Source: Burhinus oedicnemus (lineage: Eukaryota; Chordata; Aves; Charadriiformes; Burhinidae). From it: a stretch of DNA of 64,000 bases. This document shows positions 24,906-35,762 of this stretch, in pieces. The stretch is taken from positions 1,241,122 through 1,305,121 of the forward strand of contig VFFE01007186.1 of the NCBI GenBank assembly GCA_008921705.1, given 5' to 3'. The notes under the pieces are model-generated. The model was not told the DNA's origin, ran no database searches, and worked only from the letters and a program-made list of their open reading frames with translations. Every line of letters begins with the position of its first letter. The first letter of the stretch is position 1. The position numbers and the translations under genes are program-made.

Positions 24906-27620
24906 GTGCAACGATCCTTATTAGGTAGCATATCAAATGTTACCTTGTGTTTATTTACTATTTAAAGCATATTACCAATTTTTATGGTTTTTTAAGTGGA
25001 ATGGCTTAGTAGGCGAAGGGAACTTTGAACATTTCCCTTTCCCTGGCTGTTACAGTCACATCTGCTGAAACTTTCTGCATGGAGGGATGGATGGCATGTT
25101 CTTTATCAGAGCACATGGATGTAATCCTTTGGGGAAGCATCAGGGCATGTGATGGGGCAGCAAGCCCTGGGCCACATAACAAGCAGACAACCTGTAGCTA
25201 GACTAGAAAACAGCAAGGAGCAGATAGACAGCAAGGCCTCTTAGGTGAGAGAAATAAAGAGGCTTTCCTAGGGATGGAAATAGAATTATGCAGAGTTTGT
25301 TACAACTCTGAAGCCATAAAAATTTCCAAGAATGATACTTTTTCAGACCTTGGGTTGAATCATTCTCACATGGCTTATCTGAACAGTTTTCTACTTCTGT
25401 TCTAATAAAGGATGAAAGGGTGGGGCTTTGGTTTCGTTTTTTTTTGGGGGGGGGTTGTTTTTTTTTAATGCAAAATTAAAAATAGTTTAATCTCTAGCAA
25501 AATGGGATAACAGAGTTACAAAAATGAGGAAATGTAACAAAATGTGTTATTAAGACAATGTTTCCCTTTCAAGGCATTCCTTGCTGCTATACAGAAATTT
25601 CTCCTGTGTTGTAGTTTTTGCTTGTTTATGTTGGGGAAATGACCCCATTTCATCCTGTGCCACCCTACATGCTCTTCCTCATAACAGACTTCCTTGGATA
25701 CTGTCTCCCACTTTCTCCCTGAAATAATTACATAATCCTGGCATGCAAATAAAACCTTCAAATAGTTTCTTCTAAATAAGTGACTTTTCCCTTTAACTTA
25801 AAATGGGAGATACTATTGTACCTTAATTCAGACTCAACTTTGTTGATGTGTGGAGGACTTCTTGTATTACATGTTCCTTATTACTGCATTATCATACTTC
25901 TGGACCAAGTTATTGTATCTTGCAAATGCTATAAGGTGGGTTTTTTCACCAGTTATCACAAGATGTTGGTCTGAAATTCAGACTTGTGTTACAATTTTTG
26001 ATCAGTTTTTCTTGCTAATACATTATTTTTCTAGTTTATAAAAATTGTTTAGAAATCATGTATCAAAGGAAACATTAACTATACAAACATCTTAATATCT
26101 CCATGTTTAACAGCTTACCACAACTTTTCTCTAGGCCAAATAAGATACATTAAATCAATAGATAAAATGCAATGAGGAATGAGATGGTTAAACATAGTAA
26201 CAACATGCCACATGGTATTAAGTCTAGGAACTCAACCACGCCTCCCAGTAAGTGTTCTACTGAGCACAGCAGAAAAGCATAATGCAAAACTGACTCTGCC
26301 CTAAGAATGAGACTTAAATAATGTTAGCATGCAAGGTGTTGAAGAAAGACATCTTGGATATGAGAAGACAAAGTCTGTTTAGGGCATCTGTCTGGACTCT
26401 AATTAAGCTCTCTCTGAGGTCATGGGTGGGTGGAGGAGAGATTGGGAGCAGGAGAGAGAGATTGAGAGGGAGAGATGCGTTCAGAATTTGAGTCTGTAGC
26501 AGTGTCTTAAACACCTACCTTGAGAGGCTCCTCCTTTAGCCTTCATTGACTGGAGGCAGAGCCCAGATGGCTAGCTTAGACTTGAAGCCTAAAGTTTCAA
26601 CAGTTGAATTTAGGTGAGTTACTAAAAAAATACAGCCATTTCTACCACAGTGGGAGTGGGTGATACATAAACAGTTTCACTCTGCAGAGAGTAAATAAAT
26701 ATTTGTAAATGTCCACAAATATGATGCCAACAGTGAAACTATTTCAAACCACAGGAATGTTGAAGACCTCTTTATCCTCCCTCCTTCTGGAGTATTGAGA
26801 AACCTCATTACAGGTTATGTGATCTTTTCTTCAAAGCTTTGAGCCTCACCCCTTTTCTTCAAAATGGAAACAAAACACTTATTAAATATTTAAGACAGCT
26901 GAAAAATCTAAGTTTGTGTGTGCTGTGATTTTTTTTTGGCTACGTTAACAGTATACAGTGTAGTTATGTGATGCAGAGAAAAGCCTGAGTGAACAAAATG
27001 AATTAAAAAAAAAAAAAAAGAAAAATGAGGTCTTAAATAGAAGACATTTTAGCCTTCTTTAGTTATTTAGTAATTTCAGCCAAAGAAAAAAAATGTGGTG
27101 GTTGGAAGGGATTTTGGAAAATATACAATTACTCTATGTCATGCACCATTTACTTAGGTATAGATCATTAACATTACTCTGCTTTGTTCTTCTTACATTC
27201 AAAGGATTTTCTATTCTAACTACTCAGGCAATTAAGGTCCATAATTGTAATGTGTCTATTTTTTTCTTTACTTAACTTTTTTATTATAAAAATGGCTACC
27301 GGGAGTTATATTTCACATAAGTTACATATTTAGAGACCATCTGTTGTGAAAACATTTCCTGCAGGGAGAATTTATCAATGTCTGACTTCAGCTGCATTTA
27401 TCTTCTGTTATTTAGTAAAATAATATAATAAAGAATTTTAACTGCAGCAACTTATATTGATAAAATTTTATGTTCCGATAAAGATGAACTATCTTAAGAC
27501 AGATTTGAAGATTGTTATATAGAGTGGCAATTTCTGTCCTTTCCAGAATAAGAGAAATTTGTGCCATGAGCAAAACTTAATGTGTTCTACTGTTTTCCAC
27601 TGAAGTATGTTCCCCTATAT

Positions 27621-27624
<4 letters not shown>
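24906..27624. other. unique AT-rich sequence, no gene seen
   Basis: No exon, RNA gene or transposon was recognised. Notable simple sequence is a T-run/nine-G/T-run tract at 25437-25466, a GA-rich patch near 26,405-26,475 and a poly(A) run at about 27,005-27,019. Confidence 0.55.
25437..25466. repeat. homopolymer tract T9-G9 followed by T-rich run
   Basis: T-run, then nine consecutive G (25446-25454), then TTG and a further T-run. Long adjoining homopolymers are prone to sequencing error, so the exact lengths are uncertain. Confidence 0.8.

Positions 27625-27655
<31 letters not shown>
27625..27655 (+). repeat. poly(A) run abutting assembly gap
   Basis: Thirty-one consecutive A run directly into the N block. 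No recognisable retrotransposon or retrocopy body lies upstream, so it may be a simple homopolymer on which the assembly failed and not an insertion tail. Confidence 0.9.
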
Positions 27656-27675
27656 NNNNNNNNNNNNNNNNNNNN
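27656..27675. other. assembly gap (20 N)
   Basis: Exactly 20 unknown bases. The same size is used for the second gap at 58989-59008, so it is a placeholder length. The true missing length is unknown. Confidence 0.99.
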
Positions 27676-27770
27676 ATATGTTGTTACTGCTTTTCTTCTT
27701 TTCCCTGCAGTTTGCATGCATTTCTGTTGCGGTTTCCCCCATTTCTGTGGGCTTAGGATTTTATCTATAT

Positions 27771-27855
27771 TATAGTATAGTATAGTATAGTATAGTATAG
27801 TATAGTATAGTATAGTTTAGTTTAGTTTAGTTTAGTTTAGTTTAGTTTAGTTTAG
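27771..27855. repeat. compound microsatellite (TATAG)9-(TTTAG)8
   Basis: Nine perfect TATAG units (27771-27815) switch without a break to eight perfect TTTAG units (27816-27855). The two arrays differ by one base per unit (A to T) in the same phase, so one probably arose from a mutated unit of the other that then expanded. No transposon body is visible next to it, unlike the pentamer arrays at 29.0 and 30.4 kb. Confidence 0.97.
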
Positions 27856-28397
27856 TTTTTTCCCCAAGTGTCAACTTTCCTGAGAGGTGAAGAAATTTAT
27901 GTAGGGACATCTTGATGTCCCTGTGATGATCTGTGTTGACTAAGCAAATCTATGTCAATTTGAGAAGCAAACATCTAGGCTGCAGAATGCATTTGTCCTT
28001 GCTATATTATTACGGAAGTGTCAACCATTTGCAAGTAAGTAAGTGCTCTTCTTTGTGTGCTGCATATGCATAGCAGACCAGAGGAATTAGTAATTTTTTA
28101 TTTTTAATTTTAACTGACCAGAATTCAGGATGATGCCTTCACTTACAAGAGAAGAATTCAGGAACAAATAGTTCCAATCAGCTCAGATGAGTTATATTTG
28201 AGCTACTTGCAGGTATTTTGAGGAATGTCCCATATTTTCATAAATGTTTGTTTAGCTAGCTGAGACATTAATCTTCATTGCACTCTTTAGCTACTAATTT
28301 AGTAAGAAGAAGTAAAAGAATATATTTTGGATTTAAGGAATTCTTGTACATTAGGATAAAAATCTTTGGAAAATACACATACAGAGAACATAGAGGC

Positions 28398-28422
28398 AAA
28401 AAACAAACAAACAAACAAACAA
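28398..28422. repeat. (AAAC)n microsatellite
   Basis: About six units of AAAC, slightly imperfect at the edges. Confidence 0.9.
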
Positions 28423-28749
28423 GTAAGCAACTCTCCATTATCTGCTTTTTGCATATATACTCTGTATTTGTTTCTCAATTTAAGGCCTATTGTATTTGAG
28501 GTATCAAGATTACTTCCAGTGAAAGACTTTGACATCTGAACAAGAACCACTCCAATACCTCTCTTCTAGGCATCTGGTCCCATATTGTATCCCATATTAT
28601 ATGCTAAATTCAAATGTCTGATTTACAAGCCCAATCAACTTCGACTGCCTTCATAATAGTTACAAAGATATGTAACTTTAGTTGGTTATTTAAATTTTGA
28701 GAGGGCTGAATCATCTTCTTATCCCTTTCCCTTGATTATTAGGATCTCA

Positions 28750-29000
28750 TCTGAGGCCCTTTGGAGAAAATGGTTCAAAGTTGCACCAGGGGAGGTTTAG
28801 ACTGGACATTAGGAAGCACTTCTTTACCGCAAGGGTGGTCAAATGTTGGAACAGGCTTCCTAGAGAGGTGGTCGATGTCCCAAGGCTGTCAGTGTCTAAG
28901 ACAATTAGGACAATGCCCTTAACAACTTATTTTAACTTTTGGTCAGCTCTGAAGTGACCAGGCAGTTGGACTAGATGATCGTTGTAGGTCCCTTCCAACT
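28750..29000 (+). mobile_element. CR1 3' end, plus-strand, variant terminus
   Basis: The plus strand reads the CR1 3' UTR in sense: AGGGGAGGTTTAGACTGGAC, then ATTAGGAAGCACTTCTTTAC, and a terminus of AGGCAGTTGGACTAGATGAT followed by GTAGGTCCCTTCCAACT. The last 130 bases or so differ from the 22 kb and 46 kb copies, marking another CR1 subfamily. The element is 5'-truncated to about 230-250 bases and its tail grades into a CATTC-type microsatellite. A similar copy lies 1.4 kb downstream in the same orientation. Confidence 0.93.
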
Positions 29001-29093
29001 TCCATTCCATTCCAGTCCAGTCCAGTCCATTCCATTCCATTCCATTCCATTCCATTCCATTCCATTATTTATTCTATTCTATTCTATAATTCT
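29001..29093 (+). repeat. pentanucleotide microsatellite at CR1 tail (CATTC/CAGTC/TATTC)
   Basis: It starts directly after the CR1 terminus TCCCTTCCAACT. Units run CATTC, then CAGTC, again a longer CATTC block, and finally TATTC units. The position and period indicate expansion of the CR1 terminal repeat. Confidence 0.95.
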
Positions 29094-30175
29094 AAAAAAT
29101 AAATAAAAATTTAAAAATCCATGGTAATAGACAACAACCAAAAAACCCTGAGTTTAGTGCTTAGATTTCCAGTACATTTTATGAAATAAGTTGAACGCCT
29201 AAGCGTATATGGAACTGTGCTTGGCTTTGTGACACTGCTGATAGTGGCCAGGCCAGCTAGCTGTGCTAAAGCAGTATTTTCAATAAAGAGAGAATGATAG
29301 TTCATACCTTTCATGAGATGGATCTCCCATTTGGAATACTTTTCTCTCCCTAATAACTGTCTAGAGAATACAGGTTGCTAACTGAAGGGCCCCTTGACTT
29401 AGATGTAGTGAATCTGTGCTTTAAAATGTGTTTTCTTTTTGCAGTGCTTTTGTATTCAGATATGTTACCTTAATGGAACATACTGTTGAACACAATGAAC
29501 AGGTTGCACACGCCTGCAACTGGTAGATGGACAAATATAGCAGTTCTGTATGTTTCTGGGATATTACACCTCTCTGGAAGAGACCAAATTTTTTTCCTGT
29601 AATACTGCAGAGACAACCTAGAAGACAAAAAAATTGGTGTTTTGCAGAAACTAATAATTATTTATGCAAGAAAGAGTTCAGATCTGAATCACTTTCTTAA
29701 TGATATGCAAATGATCTGATTACTAAATAAACATATTTTTCTTCTATAAGAATTGGATGTGTAGTTGAGGCCTGAACTGATTATCCAACCAGTAGTCTTG
29801 CATTTTTGACTAAAGTCACTATGACTGTGGTTAACCAAGAACACACACCAAATAACACAGAAATCAAAATATCATGTTTGTTTTGGGTATCACAATAGAC
29901 TGAAACAAAGCTTACTAATGTTATCCAGATTTTGCTAAAGAAGTATGGATGAAATACAATAGCACATACATTTATTACTTGTAAAATCTTCCACTGTTTT
30001 GAAAAAGACTATATTTGCATATTATTTCACATTGAAATTTTAAATGTAGGTGGTATATAAAGTATGTTTGGAGTTGAAAGCTATTGGATTCTATTAACCA
30101 TCTATATTATAGGTAAATCAAGAATACCTTCCCTGGAGGAAATAGCAAAAATTATCAAAGGCAACAAATTAATGA
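29094..30175. other. unique sequence between two CR1 tails
   Basis: No gene or repeat was recognised. An octamer-type ATGCAAAT lies at 29705-29712 on the plus strand. Confidence 0.5.
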
Positions 30176-30409
30176 TTCAAAACAGCACAAGAGGAGGTTT
30201 AGACTGGACAGTAGGAAACATTTATTTACCGAGAGGGTGGTCAAACATTGGAACAGGCTTCCTGGAGAGGTGGTTGATGCTCCAAGCCTGTCAGTATTTA
30301 AGAGGCATTTGGACACTGCCCTTAACAACTCGCTTTAACTTTTGGTCAGCCCTGAAGTGATCAGGCAGTTGGACTAGGTGGTCATTGTAGGTCCCTTCCA
30401 ACTGAAATT
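30160..30409 (+). mobile_element. CR1 3' end, plus-strand, second copy
   Basis: This is the same variant CR1 3' end as at 28.75 kb: AGGAGGTTTAGACTGGACAG, then GGTTGATGCTCCAAGCCTGT, then CAGCCCTGAAGTGATCAGGC and GTAGGTCCCTTCCAACT. The 5' truncation point lies within a few tens of bases of the first copy's. Divergence between the two is clear, so they are either independent insertions or an old duplication. The flanking sequence of the two copies does not look alike, which favours independent insertions. Confidence 0.93.
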
Positions 30410-30482
30410 ATTCTATTCTATTCTATTCTATTCTATTCTATTCTATTCTATTCTATTCTATTCTATTCTATTCTACTCTATT
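30410..30482 (+). repeat. (ATTCT)n microsatellite at CR1 tail
   Basis: About fourteen nearly perfect ATTCT units follow the CR1 terminus directly, with one ACTCT variant near the end. The unit matches the terminal repeat expected of CR1 (ATTCTATG type) shortened to five bases. Confidence 0.97.
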
Positions 30483-32616
30483 AATATTTTGATAGCCTTA
30501 AAAAACCCAATTCAGCTCTGTTAAAACACTGTAAGATGGCTTATCAAACACTATAAGATCAGCCAAATCATGTACCATGGAAAATTACTGTTGATTTGGA
30601 AAATTTCAGTCATTTGATTCCTAGTTTATTTTGATGTAATATTAGAGACAGAATCTAGTTCATTATCTGCATCCAGAGTTCTTTTTCACATTGATTTTTA
30701 ATACGGTGCAACAGGCAAAAGCAAAAATACCCCATGAAACAAACTGGCTACCCTTTCTCCCTTCATCTGCTGTAGGAATAATCCAGCCACACTGTTAGAT
30801 TGGTTTTCTTATCAACAGGGAGGCTGCAGCCAGGCAAGATTCTGGCAAATAGAGCTACTTTTTCCCCTTTCAACTTGAGTGTGTTACCTCTAGGAAAAAA
30901 AGGAGAAGAAGGGAGACAACAATCAAACAAAGTTGCCTTGTACGGGGAGAAGGTATTATGTTCAGCCTGACCTTGACCTACAACTCTTGACATCAGCTCT
31001 GGAAAATGTGTCAGTTTTCTTGCCTGGTTTGTTCAAGTGGTGAAGCCTTACTACTACTGTAAAGGCATACTTTACATACACACACCAACACAAGTGCGCT
31101 TATTTCTATGAAGTCAGAGGCAACAAAGCTGTCTTTGTACCTAGCAAATATAATTCTTTCCTCCTTGCATAATTGCTTAAATGTTTTTGTTTGAAATTCT
31201 ATTCACATTGACACTTCGTGTATGTGTGAAAGTAGTTTGAATGATGTCTACATTCATTAGTTTTTCCACAGTAACTATTTCCCTTACAAGGTACATGATC
31301 CCAGAGCAAAGAAAAGTTAACAATTTAAAACTCTGAGGGTGTCTTTGTTGGGACCAGTATAATTTTTTAATTCACATTCCTTTCACTTACTTAGTTCCTA
31401 TAATCCCTGAAGAGAACAGAGTCAAACTTTGCGTTTTAATTAGGATTTTCAGTATTTATGGCCCGGAGCAACGAAAGAAAAAAGAAATTCTAGGGTTGTT
31501 GTGGGAAAAAGGAATGGGCCAAAATTGCATTCTTGTGACTGTCATTTACATTTTCTAAGAACAGATGTCAAAAGTGAAAATGGTTTTGTGATTCACAGCC
31601 CAGTATGACTAAAAGTAACCAAGAAGATTTTGCATGAAATATAGATAAGAAACATCTATCAAAGACAGTGAATTTAGGCAAGGAATGCCACTCTGTGAGA
31701 AAGAGAATAGACTGGAACTACAGCAGTGATGATAATAACTAAAGTTCAAGAATAAAAATTCCACAAATTAGTATGTTGTTTTTATAAACACAGATGTTAT
31801 GGATGCATTGCATTGGTACTAAGGGCTGCAGAATTCAGCAGGAGCAGTGGAGAAGCTGATCTTGTGCCAAGAAACTGAAGCTTACAAGAATTTCAAACCT
31901 GATATCACTACAAATGCGCACAGATTCACTACAGTACTAAAATACTGAAAAAGGACATCTTTGCCCTCTTTTGCTTCACAATAGAGGTTTATTGATGTGT
32001 TAGCTTAGAGCATTCAGAAATACCAGATGAATGAAGCATAATTATTCAGGTTTTGCTTAATTATGCAGCTTCCTACTCTGTCCTTGTGGGTACCTGATTT
32101 CTTTGACAGTTTCTTGATGAATGCTTGACAGTCACTGTAGGCCAAACTCTTTAAAGACATCAGGATAATCACTATTGGTTATTTCTCAGTGAACATCATG
32201 CAAATCTGGTATAGCTATATAGCTATATAGTTTAACAGAACTAGCTCATTTCCAGCAAAAACACCATCACAACTCTTTCTCTTTTTAGTGAAACTTTGTG
32301 CACTAAAAGTGTTCACAAATAAAGCAAAAACCCCCATAGTTTAATAAAAATGAAGCTGCAAAGAATAAGGATTCAAAGAAGAGGAGGAAAAAAAATATCT
32401 TAAAAAACCCATTGTATCAATGATCTAAAGGAATACATTTATTATTAAAAAAAAGCTTATCATCAATTCCCCCAAATGAAGTCTTGTTCTTTTCTGAGGG
32501 AAGGAGAGAAAAGGGAGAGGGCTGGTTTTCTGGAGAAGTTATGACAACCTTTTTTGTTGTTTTTAATAAATTTACTTTAATAAATAAAGCAGTAAACCTA
32601 TCTGAAATGACCCAGT

Positions 32617-32663
32617 AAAAAAGAAAAAAAAAAGAGAGAAGAGAAAAAGAAAAGAAGGAGGAT
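32617..32663. repeat. purine-rich low-complexity tract
   Basis: Pure A/G on the plus strand (AAAAG, GAGA and GAAAAG units). Confidence 0.85.
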
Positions 32664-32804
32664 AAACATTGTGAAAATGAATTTTTGTTTAGTAGCTCTC
32701 TTGCAGGCTCTATTTGCTAGGTGCTCTAGATGCACTGTAAGAATGTGGGATGATTAATGTAGAAAACACACATGAGAGGAGAATCAAAATTTAAAGGTAC
32801 CATT

Positions 32805-32885
32805 GAAAGGTAGCAACTAAGCACCTACCCACCTTTGGTTTTTGATGCTAATTAGGTGCTTAACTACTAACCATGTCTTTGAAAA
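32805..32885. repeat. possible ancient amniote repeat fragment
   Basis: The phrases TAAGCACCTACCCACCTTTG and AGGTGCTTAACTACTAA, then CTTTGAAAACTCAC, recall the 'GTGCCTAAATACCTTTGAAAATC' phrases of old turtle and bird repeats. The match is from memory and short, so the family is not named. Confidence 0.25.
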
Positions 32886-34220
32886 CTCACATTACAGTTT
32901 ATTAAAGGAGACAATAAAACAAGTAAATATAATTGACGGTTGGAAAGGGAAAAAAAGAACAAGAAAAAAATGAGAAAAGCCTAGCTACTTGGATCAGCTA
33001 TATGTGTAGATTAACAGTTCAATATCATATGAAGACTGTGTTCCTCAGAAGAAAAGCAGGTGTCTCACTCAAGATAGTCATGATTAGGTGGTTGTAATTT
33101 AAGTGGAGAAGAAATTTAACAAAAGACATGAAGGACAACTGTCTTTTGAAGCTGCTTATTGACATTGCAATGGTTTAAAACTAACAAATAGTTTAAGCTG
33201 AGATAAATGTAAATGAAACCTAATGTATGGTCCACTAGAAAATGAGATTGGAGAAATAAAAATCATTTAGCTATACTGTAGTTGATGGATACTAACAATT
33301 TATTTCAAATAGGCACTTATTCCAACCCCTTTTCATTTCCTGAAGTATAGACAAATTTCTCATTTTCCATAATCCATTCAGAAAAATGTCAATGTAGCAA
33401 AAATGAACTCCAGCTTGGAAACAAAAAGGAAGTGTAACAGGGAAAAGTACCCATAGAGATACTAACAGATCCAAAACTAACAGATTCAAAGCTGAAATTT
33501 AATGACTCTGCCTCACTTTTCATAGAAGTATCTTCGTATTTGTAGGCTTCTCAGTACCCTGGAGCTCAGCCTTTCAGAAATCTTTGAAAGCACTCAATAT
33601 TTGCACCTATGTGGAAGAAAGCCCAAAATGAAACCCAATAACAATAATCAAACAAACAAACAAAAGAGTCTCTATTTTCCACCAGATAGGCTTAACATTG
33701 AATACTATTTCTGAATGGCAGTTTCTGAAAGCTTTATTAGCACATAAGGGAACTTGCAGAGTGTCAATATAAAGTTTGCCTTATTTATGACTTTTAACTC
33801 CCATTTATCTACAATAATGGCCAGAAAAACATGAGAGTATAACATTAATTTTATCCTTCTGCTGCTCATCATTAATTGAACCCGAGTGGGATTTGGCAAT
33901 TGTTCTTCAGACCTGTCTCAAAATTTGTGGAAGAAATTTTTGGAAGGTATCCTCAGAACTATGAGTTGAATCAGTAAGAGTGTAATAAGGAAAAACATTT
34001 GTTTTCTAATTCATTCTTGCATCTCGGAGCATCTGGGTCAAGCACAAGGCTAAGGAAGGCAATGGTTTCTTTCAGTATCTAACAGATAAGTGAGAGACAA
34101 TTGCTGGCTCCCACAGAGAGCAAGATCCCCACAAAATTGCTGGAATACAATAGGACAAAGCATAAGCCTTTCTCAAAATTTTCACTGCAAGTATGCATTT
34201 ACTGCTTTCCATACATATGC

Positions 34221-34270
34221 TTGTGTGCACACACACAAGCATGCACACATACACAGATGCACACACACTG
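34221..34270. repeat. imperfect (CA)n tract
   Basis: Alternating purine-pyrimidine sequence dominated by CA with ATGC and GATGC interruptions. Confidence 0.85.
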
Positions 34271-34683
34271 ACGTGTTCCTCATTTGCTAAAAAAACCACA
34301 ATCATAAAATGTAGCATGGTTGTTTTTACCTTTCAAGTATGTGGACACATTTTTCAAAATAAAAAGGCAAAATCTAACTTCCTGCTAATCATCATTCTTA
34401 CTTATGGAAATAAAAAGGAGAAATATTAAAAAAAAGAAAAAAAAAGTGGAAATTTTACTCTTTCAAAAAGTCATGAAGACAGTTAGTCAACTTTCCTGCT
34501 CTTAGATTGCTTCATCTTCTCTCAAATTTTGGTCTGATGAGCTATATTTAACAGAAGAATATTTTTTTCCTGTGGAAATCAATATTAACTCTCTTCTCAC
34601 TGATTGCTGCAAAAACAGTCACAAAAGTTCTCCATGTTTTATTAATAATTTCAGTTCAAGACACAGTATGTCACTATAAAATG

Positions 34684-34712
34684 ATGCAAATTAATTATTG
34701 ACATTAAATTAT
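34684..34712. promoter_or_regulatory. octamer plus TAAT cluster (candidate POU/homeodomain sites)
   Basis: ATGCAAAT (34684-34691) overlaps TTAATTATT, and ATTAAATTAT follows within 25 bases. Such clusters occur in vertebrate enhancers but also by chance in AT-rich DNA. Only conservation data could separate the two. Confidence 0.15.
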
Positions 34713-35212
34713 CATAAATGGTCATTAAAATATTGCAAAATGGATTTCATTGGGACAAGGAAATCTGAAAAGTGTAATTAAAACATTTGACCTAGCTTCT
34801 ACAGGGATGAAAGGCTCAAAACAAACAGCTGTCCATACTAGTTTTCTCCTATCAGAAAAATGTTGATAACAAATGAATTATGCTCTTTATTATGTGGAAA
34901 TTTTTTTTGCTGTGTTCATATATGCATAAACTTGAACTTATATGAACAATCTGACTGAAATGAATGAGCCATCTTGCATTAGACCATCAGAATATTTCAC
35001 TGAGTATTTTTGAATCATTTAAATATATGTTTAAGCCACAGAGCTCAGATTAAAAATATGTTTGGCAAAAAACTTGATATCTAGATATGTTGAGATTCAT
35101 TATACCAGTTTCACCAACTATAAAGAAAAAACTTTAGTCAGATTTACTTAAGTTTATATATTTGTCTAAGAGGAGGGGAATATGAAAAGTTTTTTTACTA
35201 ATACCTACTTTA

Positions 35213-35762
35213 AAATCATAAAATCACAGACTGGTTTGGGTTGGAAGGGACCTCTAAAAGTCATCTAGTCCAACCTCCCTGCCATGGGCAGGGACATCTT
35301 TCACTAGACCAGGTTTCTCAAAGCCCCATCCAACCTGGCCTTGAACACCTCCAGGGATGGGGCATCCACAGCTTCTCTGGGCAACCTGTTCTAGTGTCTC
35401 ATCACCTGCATGTTAAAAAAATTCTTCCTTATATCCAATCTAAACCTACTCTCTTTCAGTTTAAAACTGTTTCCCCTTGTTCTGTCACTACACGCCTTGG
35501 TAAAAAGTCTCTCTCTGTCTTTCTTATAAGCCATCTTTAAGTACTGAAAGTCTGTAATAATGTCTTCCTTGAATTTTCTTTTCTCCAGGCTGAACAATCC
35601 CAACTCTCTCAGCCTGTCTTCATAGGAGAGGTGCTCCAGCCCTCTGAGCATTTTTGTGGCCCTCCTTGGGACCTGCTCCAACAGGTCCATGTCTTTCTTG
35701 TACTGGGGGCCCCAGGGCTGGACGCAGTACTCCAGGTGAGGTCTCATGAGAGTGGAACAGAG
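35213..35762 (-). mobile_element. CR1 retrotransposon, 3' 550 bases
   Basis: The plus strand shows the reversed CR1 terminus (AATCATAAAATCACAGACTG, then GGGTTGGAAGGGACCTCTAA), the 3' UTR, and the end of ORF2. Homology stops abruptly near 35,762 after GGTCTCATGAGAGTGGAACA. The 3' UTR (CAACCTCCCTGCCATGGGCA) is of a different subfamily from the 22 kb and 46 kb copies. This is a 5'-truncated insertion. Confidence 0.96.
35391..35762 (-). pseudogene. CR1 ORF2 C-terminal fragment
   Basis: The minus strand keeps about 120 codons of the reverse-transcriptase C-terminus in one open frame ending at a stop at 35391. The readable pieces are [37 protein letters not shown] and GLFSLEKRKFKEDI, followed by the [18 protein letters not shown] segment. 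The catalytic palm motifs lie upstream of the truncation, so it has no activity. Confidence 0.93.

Larger units (their letters stand above)
30483..35212. other. unique AT-rich sequence, no gene seen
   Basis: No coding region was recognised. It contains purine-rich simple sequence at 32617-32663, a CA-rich patch at 34221-34270, an octamer plus homeodomain-type cluster at 34684-34712, and a possible ancient repeat scrap at 32805-32885. Confidence 0.55.

Noticed and set aside
27816..27855. (TTTAG)n as interstitial telomere repeat
   Set aside because: Vertebrate telomere is TTAGGG. This is a five-base unit continuous with TATAG.
34090..34429. Three overlapping open frames around 34.1-34.4 kb
   Set aside because: They are created by the CA-rich simple tract, which lacks stops in several frames.
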